Source of the DNA: Aureisphaera galaxeae
GTDB taxonomy: Bacteria; Bacteroidota; Bacteroidia; Flavobacteriales; Flavobacteriaceae
Length of the DNA stretch: 64,000 nt
NCBI RefSeq assembly: GCF_028561275.1
Contig: NZ_JAQQTF010000019.1
Location: forward strand, 248,001 to 312,000
Direction: 5' to 3'
Each line of letters opens with the position of its first letter. Position 1 is the first letter of the stretch. The notes under the pieces are model-generated. The model saw only the letters and a list, made by a program, of their open reading frames with translations, was not told where the DNA came from and did no database searches. Positions 8,535 to 17,512 of the stretch are shown piece after piece. Position numbers and translations under genes: made by a program.

Positions 8535-9636
8535 TAAACCCTATATTTCTGGAAACGAGTTACTCTATATACGAGATGCCATTGCTAAAGGAAAGATCTC
8601 AGGAAATGGATACTACACCAAAAAATGTCAGTCGTATTTCGAGGATAGGTTTGGATTTCACAAAGTACTACTAACGACCAGTTGCACCGATGCCTTAGAG
8701 ATGGCTGCCTTGTTGTTGGACATACAAGAAGGGGATGAGGTCATCGTTCCTTCGTACACTTTTGTTTCTACGGCCAATGCTTTTGTGCTACGGGGAGCGA
8801 AGATCGTCTTTGCCGATTCGCGGGAGGATCATCCCGGAATTGATGAAAAGGCCATCGAATCCCTAATCACTCCAAAGACCAAAGCCATTGTAGTGGTTCA
8901 CTATGCGGGTGTTGCTTGCGATATGGATACCATCATGGATCTGGCCAACAAACACGGTCTTTTTGTGGTTGAAGATGCTGCTCAAGCCGTTCAGAGTTTT
9001 TACAAAGGAAAACCCTTGGGAAGTATTGGGCACCTGTCGGCTTTTTCATTTCACGAAACCAAAAATATTCAATGTGGGGAAGGAGGGATGTTGGTCATTA
9101 ACGACGAGCAGTTTGCGGCCCGAGCGGAGATTATTTGGGAAAAGGGGACCAATAGGAGCGCCTTTTTTAGAGGCGAGATAGATAAATACGGTTGGGTCGA
9201 TGTGGGATCTTCTTTTTTACCCAGTGAGCTTAATGCAGCCTATCTGTATGCGCAGTTGGAGGAGATGGAAGACATTCAGGAGAAAAGAGCACAGATTTGC
9301 CAAGAATACAAAGAAGCACTTTCCGGTTGGGCGGAAGGCCTTGGAATCCAAATTCCCTTTATTCCGGAATTTGCTACTCAAAACGGACACATGTTTTACC
9401 TACTGTGTAAAGATGTGGCTCAAAGATCATCTATAATAGCTCATTTAAAGTCCAAAGATATTCTTTCTGTGTTCCATTATCTCAGTTTGCATAAGAGTGA
9501 TTTCTTTCGGGAAAAACACCATGGTCCAGAACTGCCCCAAAGTGATCGCTACACCAATACGTTATTGCGATTGCCGCTATTTTATGAGTTGGATCCTAAA
9601 GCAGTAATTTCAGCCTTACTAGCATATGATAGCTAA
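8521..9636 (+). CDS. wecE: dTDP-4-amino-4,6-dideoxygalactose transaminase WecE
   Basis: This PLP enzyme of the DegT/DnrJ/EryC1 family transfers an amino group from glutamate to dTDP-4-keto-6-deoxyglucose. The 371-residue protein resembles E. coli WecE along its whole length by recall: it shares MIPFNKP at the start, GDEVIVPSYTFVSTANAFVL at 71-90, VHYAGVACDMDTIM near 126-139, EDAAQAV near 151 and the PLP lysine K181 in FSFHETKN. GTG at 8521 is the start because it gives the standard family N-terminus. No dTDP-glucose synthesis genes (rmlA/rmlB) are in the window, so the substrate must come from elsewhere in the genome. Confidence 0.9.
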   Translation: MIPFNKPYISGNELLYIRDAIAKGKISGNGYYTKKCQSYFEDRFGFHKVLLTTSCTDALEMAALLLDIQEGDEVIVPSYTFVSTANAFVLRGAKIVFADSREDHPGIDEKAIESLITPKTKAIVVVHYAGVACDMDTIMDLANKHGLFVVEDAAQAVQSFYKGKPLGSIGHLSAFSFHETKNIQCGEGGMLVINDEQFAARAEIIWEKGTNRSAFFRGEIDKYGWVDVGSSFLPSELNAAYLYAQLEEMEDIQEKRAQICQEYKEALSGWAEGLGIQIPFIPEFATQNGHMFYLLCKDVAQRSSIIAHLKSKDILSVFHYLSLHKSDFFREKHHGPELPQSDRYTNTLLRLPLFYELDPKAVISALLAYDS

Positions 9637-10837
9637 AATAATATCTTATGTATTTAGGGCTGCGGTTGCAGCCTACACCTTGCTTTCTGGCTATTACTTT
9701 TTGCGTAAACCTGGAGGTGGGGGCGATGAGGCACTTTTCATGTCCGATCTAGCACTCATTGCCTCTCAAGGATGGTGGGCGGCCATAGAAAAGGGGATTT
9801 CCATTCCCTATATGATACTGTCGTATCCTCTCTCAACCTTTTTAGAACCGCATATCGCCTTACGTACGGTCAATGTACTATTATTTGGCGGTTTGCTCTT
9901 TTACTTTTACAAGCGACTTAGCATTAGCAACTTAAATTTTTACGGCTTAGTACTTTTTTTCTTTAGCACGGTAGGATATTTCATGGCAGGAACCAATGAT
10001 ACCTTGTTTGTTGTTTCCCTTATTATTTTTATGGTAGAGACCTATGTATTGCTTAAGGAGGAAAATAGAACCTCTTTGCTATGGTGGGGTGTTGCATTGG
10101 TTATGGCATTGCTCACGAGAAAAGTCATCTTTATCTATTTACCTGTTGTACTACTGTCCATTCTATTCCTTTGGAAGTACAAGAAAGGACGTGTAAAAAC
10201 CTTATTGATTCCTGCCCTAGTTTTGGCACTTGGATTGGGATTGAACGCACCTTCTTTAAAGGCAGGAAAAGGACTTTCCTACGATCAGAAATTGCCTCCC
10301 GAAGGGATCACAGCTACTTGGCCACAACGGCAGTATTTGGCGCAGTTGATGGTAAACGAAGGCGCCCTGCCCAACTATAATCACCCCAATTGGAAACAAA
10401 CCGATGCTTATTTGAACAAGCATGGGAAAGAGGCCTTGCCAAGTACTATTTTGGAAGGTATGTTACACGATCCTATGCTCACGGTTAAAGAATTTTTCAA
10501 GGATTTTATATACAGTGTCACCTATGGTTCTAGGCAGTTGGGACTCATATTACCTACACTTTTGGTCCTATCACTATTGGGCTTATATCGAATACGCAAG
10601 TTTTCCAAAGATGATTACATTCCGTGGTCACTATTGTTGATGCTATGTGTGTTTTCCCTGATTATTATTTCTTTTGTTGAATTACGCTGGTTGGCGCCTA
10701 TTTTTATAGTTTCTATTTTCTATTTTTACAGGCTTTCAGAGACCCCAAAAATTCCCAAAGCATTGGTGTTGGCCAACTATGCCTTTATGGTATTATTGAG
10801 TGGGTATGGAATGTACGGTTTGATAGGTAAATTATAA
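9626..10837 (+). CDS. Polytopic GT-C-like membrane protein
   Basis: The 403-residue protein has about ten predicted membrane helices. A short GGGGDEALFMSD segment follows the first helix (residues about 31-42); an acidic DE pair at this place is typical of GT39/PMT-like GT-C transferases that use lipid-linked sugars in the periplasm. A larger soluble loop with GITATWPQRQYLAQLM lies between helices in the second half. It overlaps wecE by 11 bases and the next gene by one, so it is translated as part of the operon. Assignment to GT-C rests on the acidic loop and topology alone; a polymerase or other membrane role cannot be excluded. Confidence 0.62.
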   Translation: MIAKIISYVFRAAVAAYTLLSGYYFLRKPGGGGDEALFMSDLALIASQGWWAAIEKGISIPYMILSYPLSTFLEPHIALRTVNVLLFGGLLFYFYKRLSISNLNFYGLVLFFFSTVGYFMAGTNDTLFVVSLIIFMVETYVLLKEENRTSLLWWGVALVMALLTRKVIFIYLPVVLLSILFLWKYKKGRVKTLLIPALVLALGLGLNAPSLKAGKGLSYDQKLPPEGITATWPQRQYLAQLMVNEGALPNYNHPNWKQTDAYLNKHGKEALPSTILEGMLHDPMLTVKEFFKDFIYSVTYGSRQLGLILPTLLVLSLLGLYRIRKFSKDDYIPWSLLLMLCVFSLIIISFVELRWLAPIFIVSIFYFYRLSETPKIPKALVLANYAFMVLLSGYGMYGLIGKL

Positions 10838-12207
10838 TGCAGATCCCCAAACACATACTTGTTTTTACACCCGACGGAACGGGCATCAAGAATTATCTGT
10901 ATTCCGATGTATTTAAAAATTCGGAAGCCAAAATCAGTCTCTTTCATAATTTTGACGACGATACCCTTTCCCAGATTTCCTCAAATATAGAAGTGCACGG
11001 TTCACACGAAATTCCGTCTTACGGAGAATCTGTGAAGGAAAAGTTTTTGCGGGAGCTTATCCATGCGGTTCGCATTCGGGAAAATGCCAAACGGGAAAAG
11101 AATCCTACTATTTTTGCTTTTCGAAAGAAAAAGCACAAAGGTTGGAAATTGAAACTGTTCTTTGCTTTGATAGACCTCCGTGCAAAGTTCGTAGGAGGGG
11201 AACGCAGCCTTCAGAAATTGGAGGCCAAATACGAGAAAGCCCTCACTCAAAATCCATTCTACCATAAAATAACGAAGCTCCTTGGCGAAATTAAACCGGA
11301 TACCGTCTTCTGTACCCATCAGCGTGCCCTTAAAGCGCCTACCGTATTCAAAGCGGCTCGGGATATGGGAATAAAAACAGTAACCGTGATATACTCTTGG
11401 GACAACATTCCCAAAGCCCGACTGGCCTTACGTTCGGACAGTTATTTGTTGTGGTCCGACTATATGAAGGAGGAAATGATGCGGTTTTATCCGGAGATTC
11501 CATCCGAGCGGTTGATCGTTACCGGAACCCCCCAATTCGAATTCTATAAAGATGAAACCAATATTATTCCTAAGGATGAATTTTACCGGCGCTACGGATT
11601 GGACCCTTCCAAAAAGATCATTTGTTTTTCCGGGGATGATGTAAAAACATCACCTTATGATCCTTATTACCTAAGGGATTTGGCTAAAGGCATTACCGAA
11701 GCAGGTATGACAGATCAATGTCAGATAGTATTTAGACGTTGTCCGGTAGATGTATCGGGTAGATACGATTGGGTGTTGAAAGAATATCCAGATTTGATCA
11801 TAGACATGCCACCATTGTGGAATTTCAATAGTGCGATTTGGACCGCTATATATCCTCAATACGAAGATGTAAAACTCTTGGCGAGTTTGGCCTATTATGG
11901 GGATGTAGTGCTCAATGTGGGATCTACTATGGCCTTCGATTTCGGAATGTTCCAAAAACCCTGTATTTACATCAATTATGACCATACAATCGATCCCAAT
12001 TGGTCGGTAGAAACCATTTATAACTATCAGCATTTCAGAAGTATGCCGGATAAAAAAGCGGTATATTGGTGGAATGAGCGGGAAGCTATTGGTTCGATTG
12101 TTCAACAAGCATTGAACGAACCTGAAACGAAGATACAGACCTGGTTCGAGATCGTGGTAAATCATGCCGAAAGGGCATCCAAAAACGTAAAAAAAGCACT
12201 TCTATAA
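10837..12207 (+). CDS. Unusual GT-B-like glycosyltransferase, family not identified
   Basis: A soluble 456-residue protein with two apparent Rossmann halves. The first half contains HILVFTPDGTGIKNYLYSD near the start and IKPDTVFCTHQRALKAPTVF near 150-170. The second half has ITGTPQFEFY-like and ICFSGDDVKTSPYD segments and a late NVGSTMAFDFGMF motif that resembles the nucleotide-binding C-terminal part of CDP-glycerol transferase and capsule synthesis proteins. No family match can be claimed firmly. One-base overlaps with both neighbours (TAATG junctions) show tight coupling. Since no GT42, GT52 or GT80 sialyltransferase is recognisable in the locus, this GT-B-like protein is a candidate user of the CMP-nonulosonate; this is inference. 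Confidence 0.6.
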   Translation: MQIPKHILVFTPDGTGIKNYLYSDVFKNSEAKISLFHNFDDDTLSQISSNIEVHGSHEIPSYGESVKEKFLRELIHAVRIRENAKREKNPTIFAFRKKKHKGWKLKLFFALIDLRAKFVGGERSLQKLEAKYEKALTQNPFYHKITKLLGEIKPDTVFCTHQRALKAPTVFKAARDMGIKTVTVIYSWDNIPKARLALRSDSYLLWSDYMKEEMMRFYPEIPSERLIVTGTPQFEFYKDETNIIPKDEFYRRYGLDPSKKIICFSGDDVKTSPYDPYYLRDLAKGITEAGMTDQCQIVFRRCPVDVSGRYDWVLKEYPDLIIDMPPLWNFNSAIWTAIYPQYEDVKLLASLAYYGDVVLNVGSTMAFDFGMFQKPCIYINYDHTIDPNWSVETIYNYQHFRSMPDKKAVYWWNEREAIGSIVQQALNEPETKIQTWFEIVVNHAERASKNVKKALL

Positions 12208-13340
12208 TGCATATCCTTTTTCTTTCTGGCGAATACCCTTTATGGACTTCGGGAGGTGTGGGGACCTTTATCCAGACCTTGGGAAGGGCTTTGGTAAAGG
12301 CAGGTCATTCGGTCACCGTTTTGGGTCAGGGAAAGGAAAAAGAAGAAGTGTATTTGGAAGATGAGGGTGTAAAGATTTATCGATTGCCAAAGAATACGGG
12401 CAAACTCCCCAACTTTGTGTTTAATGCAATGCAGCTCAACAGAAAGCTGAAAACCCTTCAGAAACAACAACCTATTTCCATTATAGAATCTGCCGAAGGA
12501 GGCTTGGCATTTCTTTCCAAAAAACATCCTGCCAAGAAGGTCATCCGTCTGCATGGCGGACATCATTTCTTCGCGGAAGCAGAAAAGCGGGCTATTAATT
12601 GGAGAAAAGGCAAGTTGGAAAAATTGTCGTTTGCAAAAGCCAATGGGTTCATAGCCATTTCCAATTATGTGAAAAATCATACGGAGAAGTATTTATCATA
12701 CCGAAATAAGCCTGTAACCATCATTAATTTGCCTGTTGGAGTGCCTTCCCAGCAACAAGAATGCCATGTGAATCCCGACCGTATTTTGTTTGCTGGCACC
12801 ATTTGCGAAAAGAAAGGAGTGAAGGAGCTTATTGAAGCGTTTCAACTAGTAAAGGCAAAATACCCAGAAAAGCAGTTGGATCTCTTTGGAAGGGAATGGT
12901 TTTATCCCGATGGAACTACTTTTGAAGCAGAACTTAGAAATAAATTTCCGAAGGAGTATTTCGAAAATGTCCACTTTCATGGTGCTATTCCTAGAGCGGA
13001 ATTGGACCAAAAATATGCCGAAGCTGCGTTTTGTGTATTTCCATCGCATATGGAAACCCAAGGACTGGTTTCGGTAGAGGCTATGGCATTGGCAAAACCC
13101 GTAATATTCTCTCAATACGGCCCCGGACCTGAAACTATAGAACATGGTGAAAACGGATTGCTTTGCGATGTATACAATCCGAAAGACATTGCCGACAATA
13201 TAATATGGTGCATTGAACATTCTGAAGAGGCTAAAACATTGGGTGAAAAGGGACGTACGGTGGTAGCCGAAAAGTACGATCCCTCGTCTATCTTACAGCA
13301 GAATCTCGATTTTTATCAATCCCTATTGGATACGAACTAA
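12207..13340 (+). CDS. GT4 family glycosyltransferase
   Basis: A 377-residue retaining transferase with GT-B fold. The N-terminal glycine-rich acceptor loop reads SGGVGTF at about 15-21. ILFAGTICEKKGVKELIEAF near 193-212 is the junction strand and helix of GT4 enzymes, and the EX7E motif is in METQGLVSVEAMALAKPV near 277-294. The start overlaps the previous stop by one base and the next gene begins two bases after its stop. It adds one sugar of the repeat unit or core, with a nucleotide-sugar donor that the sequence does not reveal. Confidence 0.85.
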   Translation: MHILFLSGEYPLWTSGGVGTFIQTLGRALVKAGHSVTVLGQGKEKEEVYLEDEGVKIYRLPKNTGKLPNFVFNAMQLNRKLKTLQKQQPISIIESAEGGLAFLSKKHPAKKVIRLHGGHHFFAEAEKRAINWRKGKLEKLSFAKANGFIAISNYVKNHTEKYLSYRNKPVTIINLPVGVPSQQQECHVNPDRILFAGTICEKKGVKELIEAFQLVKAKYPEKQLDLFGREWFYPDGTTFEAELRNKFPKEYFENVHFHGAIPRAELDQKYAEAAFCVFPSHMETQGLVSVEAMALAKPVIFSQYGPGPETIEHGENGLLCDVYNPKDIADNIIWCIEHSEEAKTLGEKGRTVVAEKYDPSSILQQNLDFYQSLLDTN

Positions 13341-13341
13341 T

Positions 13342-14415
13342 ATGACAACGAAGCAAACGGTTTTCTTGGCATTTTCCATAGGCGATTCCTCCGTTTCGGC
13401 CTTGTTTTCATTATTGGCGAAGCAGTTATCCCAAAAGTTTCATGTAGTCATATTTTCAGATAAGAGAAGGGAATTTGCATACCCATCGGATGCTATTGAA
13501 GTGTTTTATTGGCCATCTCCAAGACCAACCCGTGTAAAGGACTTCCGGTTTCTTCTTCAAAAAATTAAAACCTACCAACCACAATTAATGTTATCCGTTT
13601 TCGGTGCCAATAATGTCTTTGCGGTTTGTGGTAGTTGGAAAGGAGTACCACACAGGATCATGACCCACAGAACCATTTCGAGTCATTTTAAGACTACCGC
13701 CTTCAAGAAATGGAGAAAACGTTGGGTATTTGGAAAAGCGACTGAAATCATTGCCAATTCTCAAGCAACGAAACTCGATTTGATAGCCTCCTTTGGTGTT
13801 TCAGATCACAAGATTGAAGTGGTCCCTAATGGTGTTCCCGATCCGAGCATTGATAATGAAAGGGATGAACACCTTATTGCCTATGTGGGTCGATTATCTG
13901 AAAAGAAAGGAGTTGACGTATTATTAAAGGCTCTAAAGCTCGTGATACAAGAAAGACCGGAAATGAAACTACACCTCATGGGAGGAAGTAAAGAAGATGT
14001 GGAGAAATATCAGCGCATTGCTACAGAACTTGGATTGAAAGAGTCCACTGTTTTCCATGGTTCCCAACCTAAAGAAAAAGTACTAGAATTATTTTCTAGG
14101 GCACAATTTGCCGTGGTTCCCTCCTTATCTGAAGGATTCGGTTTCGTGGTTATTGAAGCATTTTCCACCAAAACCCCTGTAATTGGATCTAAAACTGGAG
14201 GCATTAAGGAGATTGTACGTGAAGGAAAGGACGGTTTACTGGTTCCTCCTGGGAATGCTGAAGCATTGGGGCAGACCATGTTGAAATTCTTAAATATAGA
14301 AAATGCCACCTCCCAGTTTGGAAGACAAGCCTATCAACGTTTTTTAGATCGTTTCGAGATTCAACATGTGGTTCATACATTTGCCGAACACCTCACCCAT
14401 AAAATTAACGCTTAG
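13342..14415 (+). CDS. GT4 family glycosyltransferase
   Basis: A 357-residue GT-B transferase. VPNGVPDP near 158-165, YVGRLSEKKGVDVLLKAL near 174-191 and SEGFGFVVIEAFSTKTPV near 263-280 (the EX7E nucleotide-sugar site) are the standard GT4 features. SKTGGIKEIV follows the site and completes the donor pocket. It differs clearly in sequence from the GT4 genes on either side, so it is not a recent duplicate. The donor and acceptor are unknown. Gaps of two bases to each neighbour indicate one transcript. Confidence 0.87.
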   Translation: MTTKQTVFLAFSIGDSSVSALFSLLAKQLSQKFHVVIFSDKRREFAYPSDAIEVFYWPSPRPTRVKDFRFLLQKIKTYQPQLMLSVFGANNVFAVCGSWKGVPHRIMTHRTISSHFKTTAFKKWRKRWVFGKATEIIANSQATKLDLIASFGVSDHKIEVVPNGVPDPSIDNERDEHLIAYVGRLSEKKGVDVLLKALKLVIQERPEMKLHLMGGSKEDVEKYQRIATELGLKESTVFHGSQPKEKVLELFSRAQFAVVPSLSEGFGFVVIEAFSTKTPVIGSKTGGIKEIVREGKDGLLVPPGNAEALGQTMLKFLNIENATSQFGRQAYQRFLDRFEIQHVVHTFAEHLTHKINA

Positions 14416-14417
14416 CT

Positions 14418-15335
14418 ATGAACCGAATCTATTGGGTGCGCTTTATCTGCGCTTTTTTTCCGCCTATCATGACACAGACCATTAGGGATCGGTTAATGAG
14501 TGTTCGTGAAGCTGAAAAAATGGCTTTACCTTTCAGAAGGCGCGCTTTTACCGGGAGTTATTTTCAAGGGAATACGAGCGACTTTCATGCGTTCAAATTC
14601 TTAATCCATGGGTATTTCGATTGGCGCAATGTGGTATTAGCCAAAAAGATCATTCGTTTCAAAAAAGGAGATTTGGTCGAAGTAGGGGCCAATATAGGAA
14701 CAGAAACCATAGGTTTGGCAGATTTGGACCCTAACCGAGCCGTATATGCATTCGAACCCTTGCCCAGTAATTTTGAAAGCCTTCAACAGATCAAAGAACA
14801 CAATGGACTGGGAAACCTACGGCTATTCAATACCTTGGTTTCAAAAGAGAGGGGAGAGGCCTTCTTCAAAATTCCCGCCCAAAATAGTTCAGGTTCTGGA
14901 CATATTACAAGCGATACCAATAAGGAAACCCAACGCTTCGAGGTGGTTACCTTAGATGATACCCTAGAAGATGCCAAGGACGTAGCTGCCGTTATTGCCG
15001 ATGTGGAGGGTTATGAACCCCAAGTGTTAGCGGGTGCTGAAACGATATTGAAAAAATACAATCCCTTTTTAATACTTGAAGTGAATGAACGTTTTCTTCG
15101 AGAAAGGGGGCAAACAAGTGTGGAAGAATTTTATACCTATCTTGAAGATCGAGGATACCATTGTTATTATATAGAGCGAATGGGATTGAAGAAAGTGAAT
15201 GCTCCCCACTTTGAAACAAAAACGAACAAAAATTGGCTTTGTATACCTACTGAATTTCACAAAAAGAAATCCAAACTTTCCAGAGCCATTAGACACAATG
15301 CATTGAATCCTTTTATACGATATTTCGTTATCTAA
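14418..15335 (+). CDS. FkbM family methyltransferase
   Basis: A 305-residue S-adenosylmethionine-dependent methyltransferase. VGANIGTETIG at about 89-99 is the SAM-binding loop, YAFEPLPSNFE near 110-120 carries the acidic ribose-binding residue, and DVEGYEPQVLAG near 195-206 is the FkbM family signature. FkbM-type enzymes O-methylate hydroxyls, and those in polysaccharide loci are thought to methylate sugars. The gene lies between GT4 genes with very short spacers, so methylation of a glycan residue is the likely role. No membrane segment or signal peptide is seen. Confidence 0.84.
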   Translation: MNRIYWVRFICAFFPPIMTQTIRDRLMSVREAEKMALPFRRRAFTGSYFQGNTSDFHAFKFLIHGYFDWRNVVLAKKIIRFKKGDLVEVGANIGTETIGLADLDPNRAVYAFEPLPSNFESLQQIKEHNGLGNLRLFNTLVSKERGEAFFKIPAQNSSGSGHITSDTNKETQRFEVVTLDDTLEDAKDVAAVIADVEGYEPQVLAGAETILKKYNPFLILEVNERFLRERGQTSVEEFYTYLEDRGYHCYYIERMGLKKVNAPHFETKTNKNWLCIPTEFHKKKSKLSRAIRHNALNPFIRYFVI

Positions 15336-15347
15336 AACTTCTAGGAT

Positions 15348-16463
15348 ATGAAATTGGCCATTATAACCCATGTTCCGCACATACCGCAGGGTGATACCTA
15401 TGCAGGGTATGGACCCTATGTGCGGGAAATGAATCTTTGGGCCAAATATGCGGACTCTCTGGAGATTGCTGCACCTATAGCGAAGGGATCACCAGACAAT
15501 ATTCACTTGCCTTATGATCACACTAATGTAAGGGTGTTCCATGTGCCTTCCATGGCTTTTACTTCATTGGGAAAGGGAATCATGACTTTACTGAATCTTC
15601 CCGTTATTCTGTTTCAGTTATGGCGGGTTATGAGAAGGGCCGATCATATTCATTTGCGTTGTCCAGGTACTTTGGGACTCATGGGATGTTTTGTGCAAAT
15701 ACTCTTCCCAAGGAAACCGAAAACCGCCAAATATGCTGGAAATTGGGATCCCAATGCGAAACAACCTTTCAGTTATCGGCTTCAGAAAAAATTACTTTCC
15801 AATACCTTCCTTACGCGCAATATGAAGGTGTTGGTATATGGTGAATGGCCCAACCAGACCAAGAACATTGTTCCTTTTTTTACAGCTACTTATCGAGAAT
15901 CTAAAATTGAAGTAGGCACGAAAAGACACTTTGTATCCTCATTCAAGTTTATGTTTGTGGGAACGCTTTCCCCAGGAAAACAACCAGAATACGCAGTGCA
16001 ATTGATCAAGGACTTGCACGAAAAAGGAATTCCATGTCAATTGGATTTCTACGGTGATGGTGTGGAGGCGGAGAACGTAAGAAGCATAGTAGAAAAGCTT
16101 CAATTGGATGAAATTGTTACCTTACATGGAAATCAAACATCTGAAACAGTGGAGATTGCCTATAAAACATCCGATTTTATGGTGTTGCCTTCCCGGTCCG
16201 AAGGATGGCCCAAAGTGGTAGCAGAAGCCATGTTTTGGGGATGTATTCCTATTGCAAGCCAAGTTTCCTGTGTCCCTTGGATGTTAGGGTTTGGAGAACG
16301 GGGTGTTTTACTGGAGCCAGATCATAGTGAGAACGTAAAACAGCTTGGGGAACTTTTAGGGGATAGCGATCGTATGTTGCAGATGTCAGAAACTGGTCAA
16401 CAATGGTCGCATGCGTACACCTTAGACCGGTTTGAAGGGGAAATAAAATCACTACTTCAATGA
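15348..16463 (+). CDS. GT4 family glycosyltransferase
   Basis: A 371-residue GT-B transferase. The N-terminal domain has a PYVREMNLW acceptor-side helix and an HLRCPGTLGLMG strand. FMFVGTLSPGKQPEYAVQLI near 201-220 starts the C-terminal domain. SRSEGWPKVVAEAMFWGCI near 282-300 gives the EX7E donor site, followed by SQVSCVPWML. The end overlaps the next gene by four bases (ATGA), a translational-coupling arrangement. Donor sugar unknown. Confidence 0.85.
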   Translation: MKLAIITHVPHIPQGDTYAGYGPYVREMNLWAKYADSLEIAAPIAKGSPDNIHLPYDHTNVRVFHVPSMAFTSLGKGIMTLLNLPVILFQLWRVMRRADHIHLRCPGTLGLMGCFVQILFPRKPKTAKYAGNWDPNAKQPFSYRLQKKLLSNTFLTRNMKVLVYGEWPNQTKNIVPFFTATYRESKIEVGTKRHFVSSFKFMFVGTLSPGKQPEYAVQLIKDLHEKGIPCQLDFYGDGVEAENVRSIVEKLQLDEIVTLHGNQTSETVEIAYKTSDFMVLPSRSEGWPKVVAEAMFWGCIPIASQVSCVPWMLGFGERGVLLEPDHSENVKQLGELLGDSDRMLQMSETGQQWSHAYTLDRFEGEIKSLLQ

Positions 16464-17509
16464 AGGTATTACAGCTCATAGATTCTTTAGAAGCCGGCGG
16501 AGCCGAGAGAGTTGCCGTGAGCTTGGCGAATGCCCTTTCCAGAGAGATAGACAAGTCGTATCTGTGTGCCACCCGTAAAGAGGGATTATTAAAAAGTTCC
16601 CTCCACGAAGATGTAGGATATCTTTTTTTGAGTCGAAAACGCACTGTGGACCCTAGCGCAGTACTGCGACTTCGATCGTTTATTAAGCGAAATGGAATCG
16701 ATGTAGTCCATGCGCATTCGACTTCTTTCTTTTTGGCTACCCAACTAAAAATGGTGTATCCCAAATTCCGATTGGTCTGGCATACGCACTATGGGAATCG
16801 GGTTACCACAACTCGTGAACAAAATAAACCGTTGTACTATAGTTCGCGTTATTTTGAAAGCATCGTGGCTGTTAACGAACCCCTACGGGATTGGTGTTTA
16901 AAAACACTAAAGACACAAAATGTACATTACTTGCCAAATTTCGTTCCGGCAGAAAAAGTTGTGCAGGGCCCTATTTCGGAAAGGGAAAAACAGGTGATTT
17001 GTGTGGCTAATTTGAAAGAACCGAAGAATCACATGAACCTGCTAAAGGCTTTTAAAAAAGTGCATGTCCAATTTCCAGATTGGAAGTTACTATTGGTGGG
17101 AAAGGATTTTGAAGATGAATATTCGACAGAATTGAACAATTATCTGGATGCAAATGACCTCAATCCAGCAGTTCAGAAATTAGGACAACGGGATGATGTA
17201 GCTACTTTATTGTCTACAGCGGCCATTGGAGTGCTCTCTTCAGATCATGAAGGATTGCCCATGGCACTTCTGGAGTATGGAGCTGCCGGACTGGCTGTTA
17301 TTACTACGAATGTTGGGCAGTGCGCTGAGGTCCTGAACGGAAATGGACGAGTGGTTTTTACTAATGATTCCGATACCTTGGCAACGGCCCTAATTGCGTA
17401 TATTTCGGACGAAAATATGAGGAAAACAAAAGCGGAATCATTTCGCCAGCATATTTCCGAAAACTACACAACAAAAGCAGTCATTCCTAAGTTGTTAGCT
17501 ATGTATTAA
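16460..17509 (+). CDS. GT4 family glycosyltransferase
   Basis: A 349-residue GT-B transferase. IDSLEAGGAERVAVSLANAL near 7-26 is the typical GT4 start with its glycine-rich acceptor loop, VVHAHSTSF lies near 83-91, and SSDHEGLPMALLEYGAAGLA near 253-272 is the EX7E region. It overlaps the preceding GT4 by four bases and ends three bases before the Wzy-like gene. The last residues lack the long C-terminal helix seen in some relatives, but length is within the family range. Its sugar specificity is not visible. Confidence 0.86.
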   Translation: MKVLQLIDSLEAGGAERVAVSLANALSREIDKSYLCATRKEGLLKSSLHEDVGYLFLSRKRTVDPSAVLRLRSFIKRNGIDVVHAHSTSFFLATQLKMVYPKFRLVWHTHYGNRVTTTREQNKPLYYSSRYFESIVAVNEPLRDWCLKTLKTQNVHYLPNFVPAEKVVQGPISEREKQVICVANLKEPKNHMNLLKAFKKVHVQFPDWKLLLVGKDFEDEYSTELNNYLDANDLNPAVQKLGQRDDVATLLSTAAIGVLSSDHEGLPMALLEYGAAGLAVITTNVGQCAEVLNGNGRVVFTNDSDTLATALIAYISDENMRKTKAESFRQHISENYTTKAVIPKLLAMY

Positions 17510-17512
17510 TCT

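Noticed and set aside
11671-12165. 164-residue open frame on the minus strand
   Set aside because: It lies wholly inside the GT-B-like gene in antisense; the product has no motif and the plus-strand frame has operon-like junctions on both sides.
12240-12680. 146-residue minus-strand open frame within a GT4 gene
   Set aside because: Shadow of the GT4 coding sequence, no recognisable domain.
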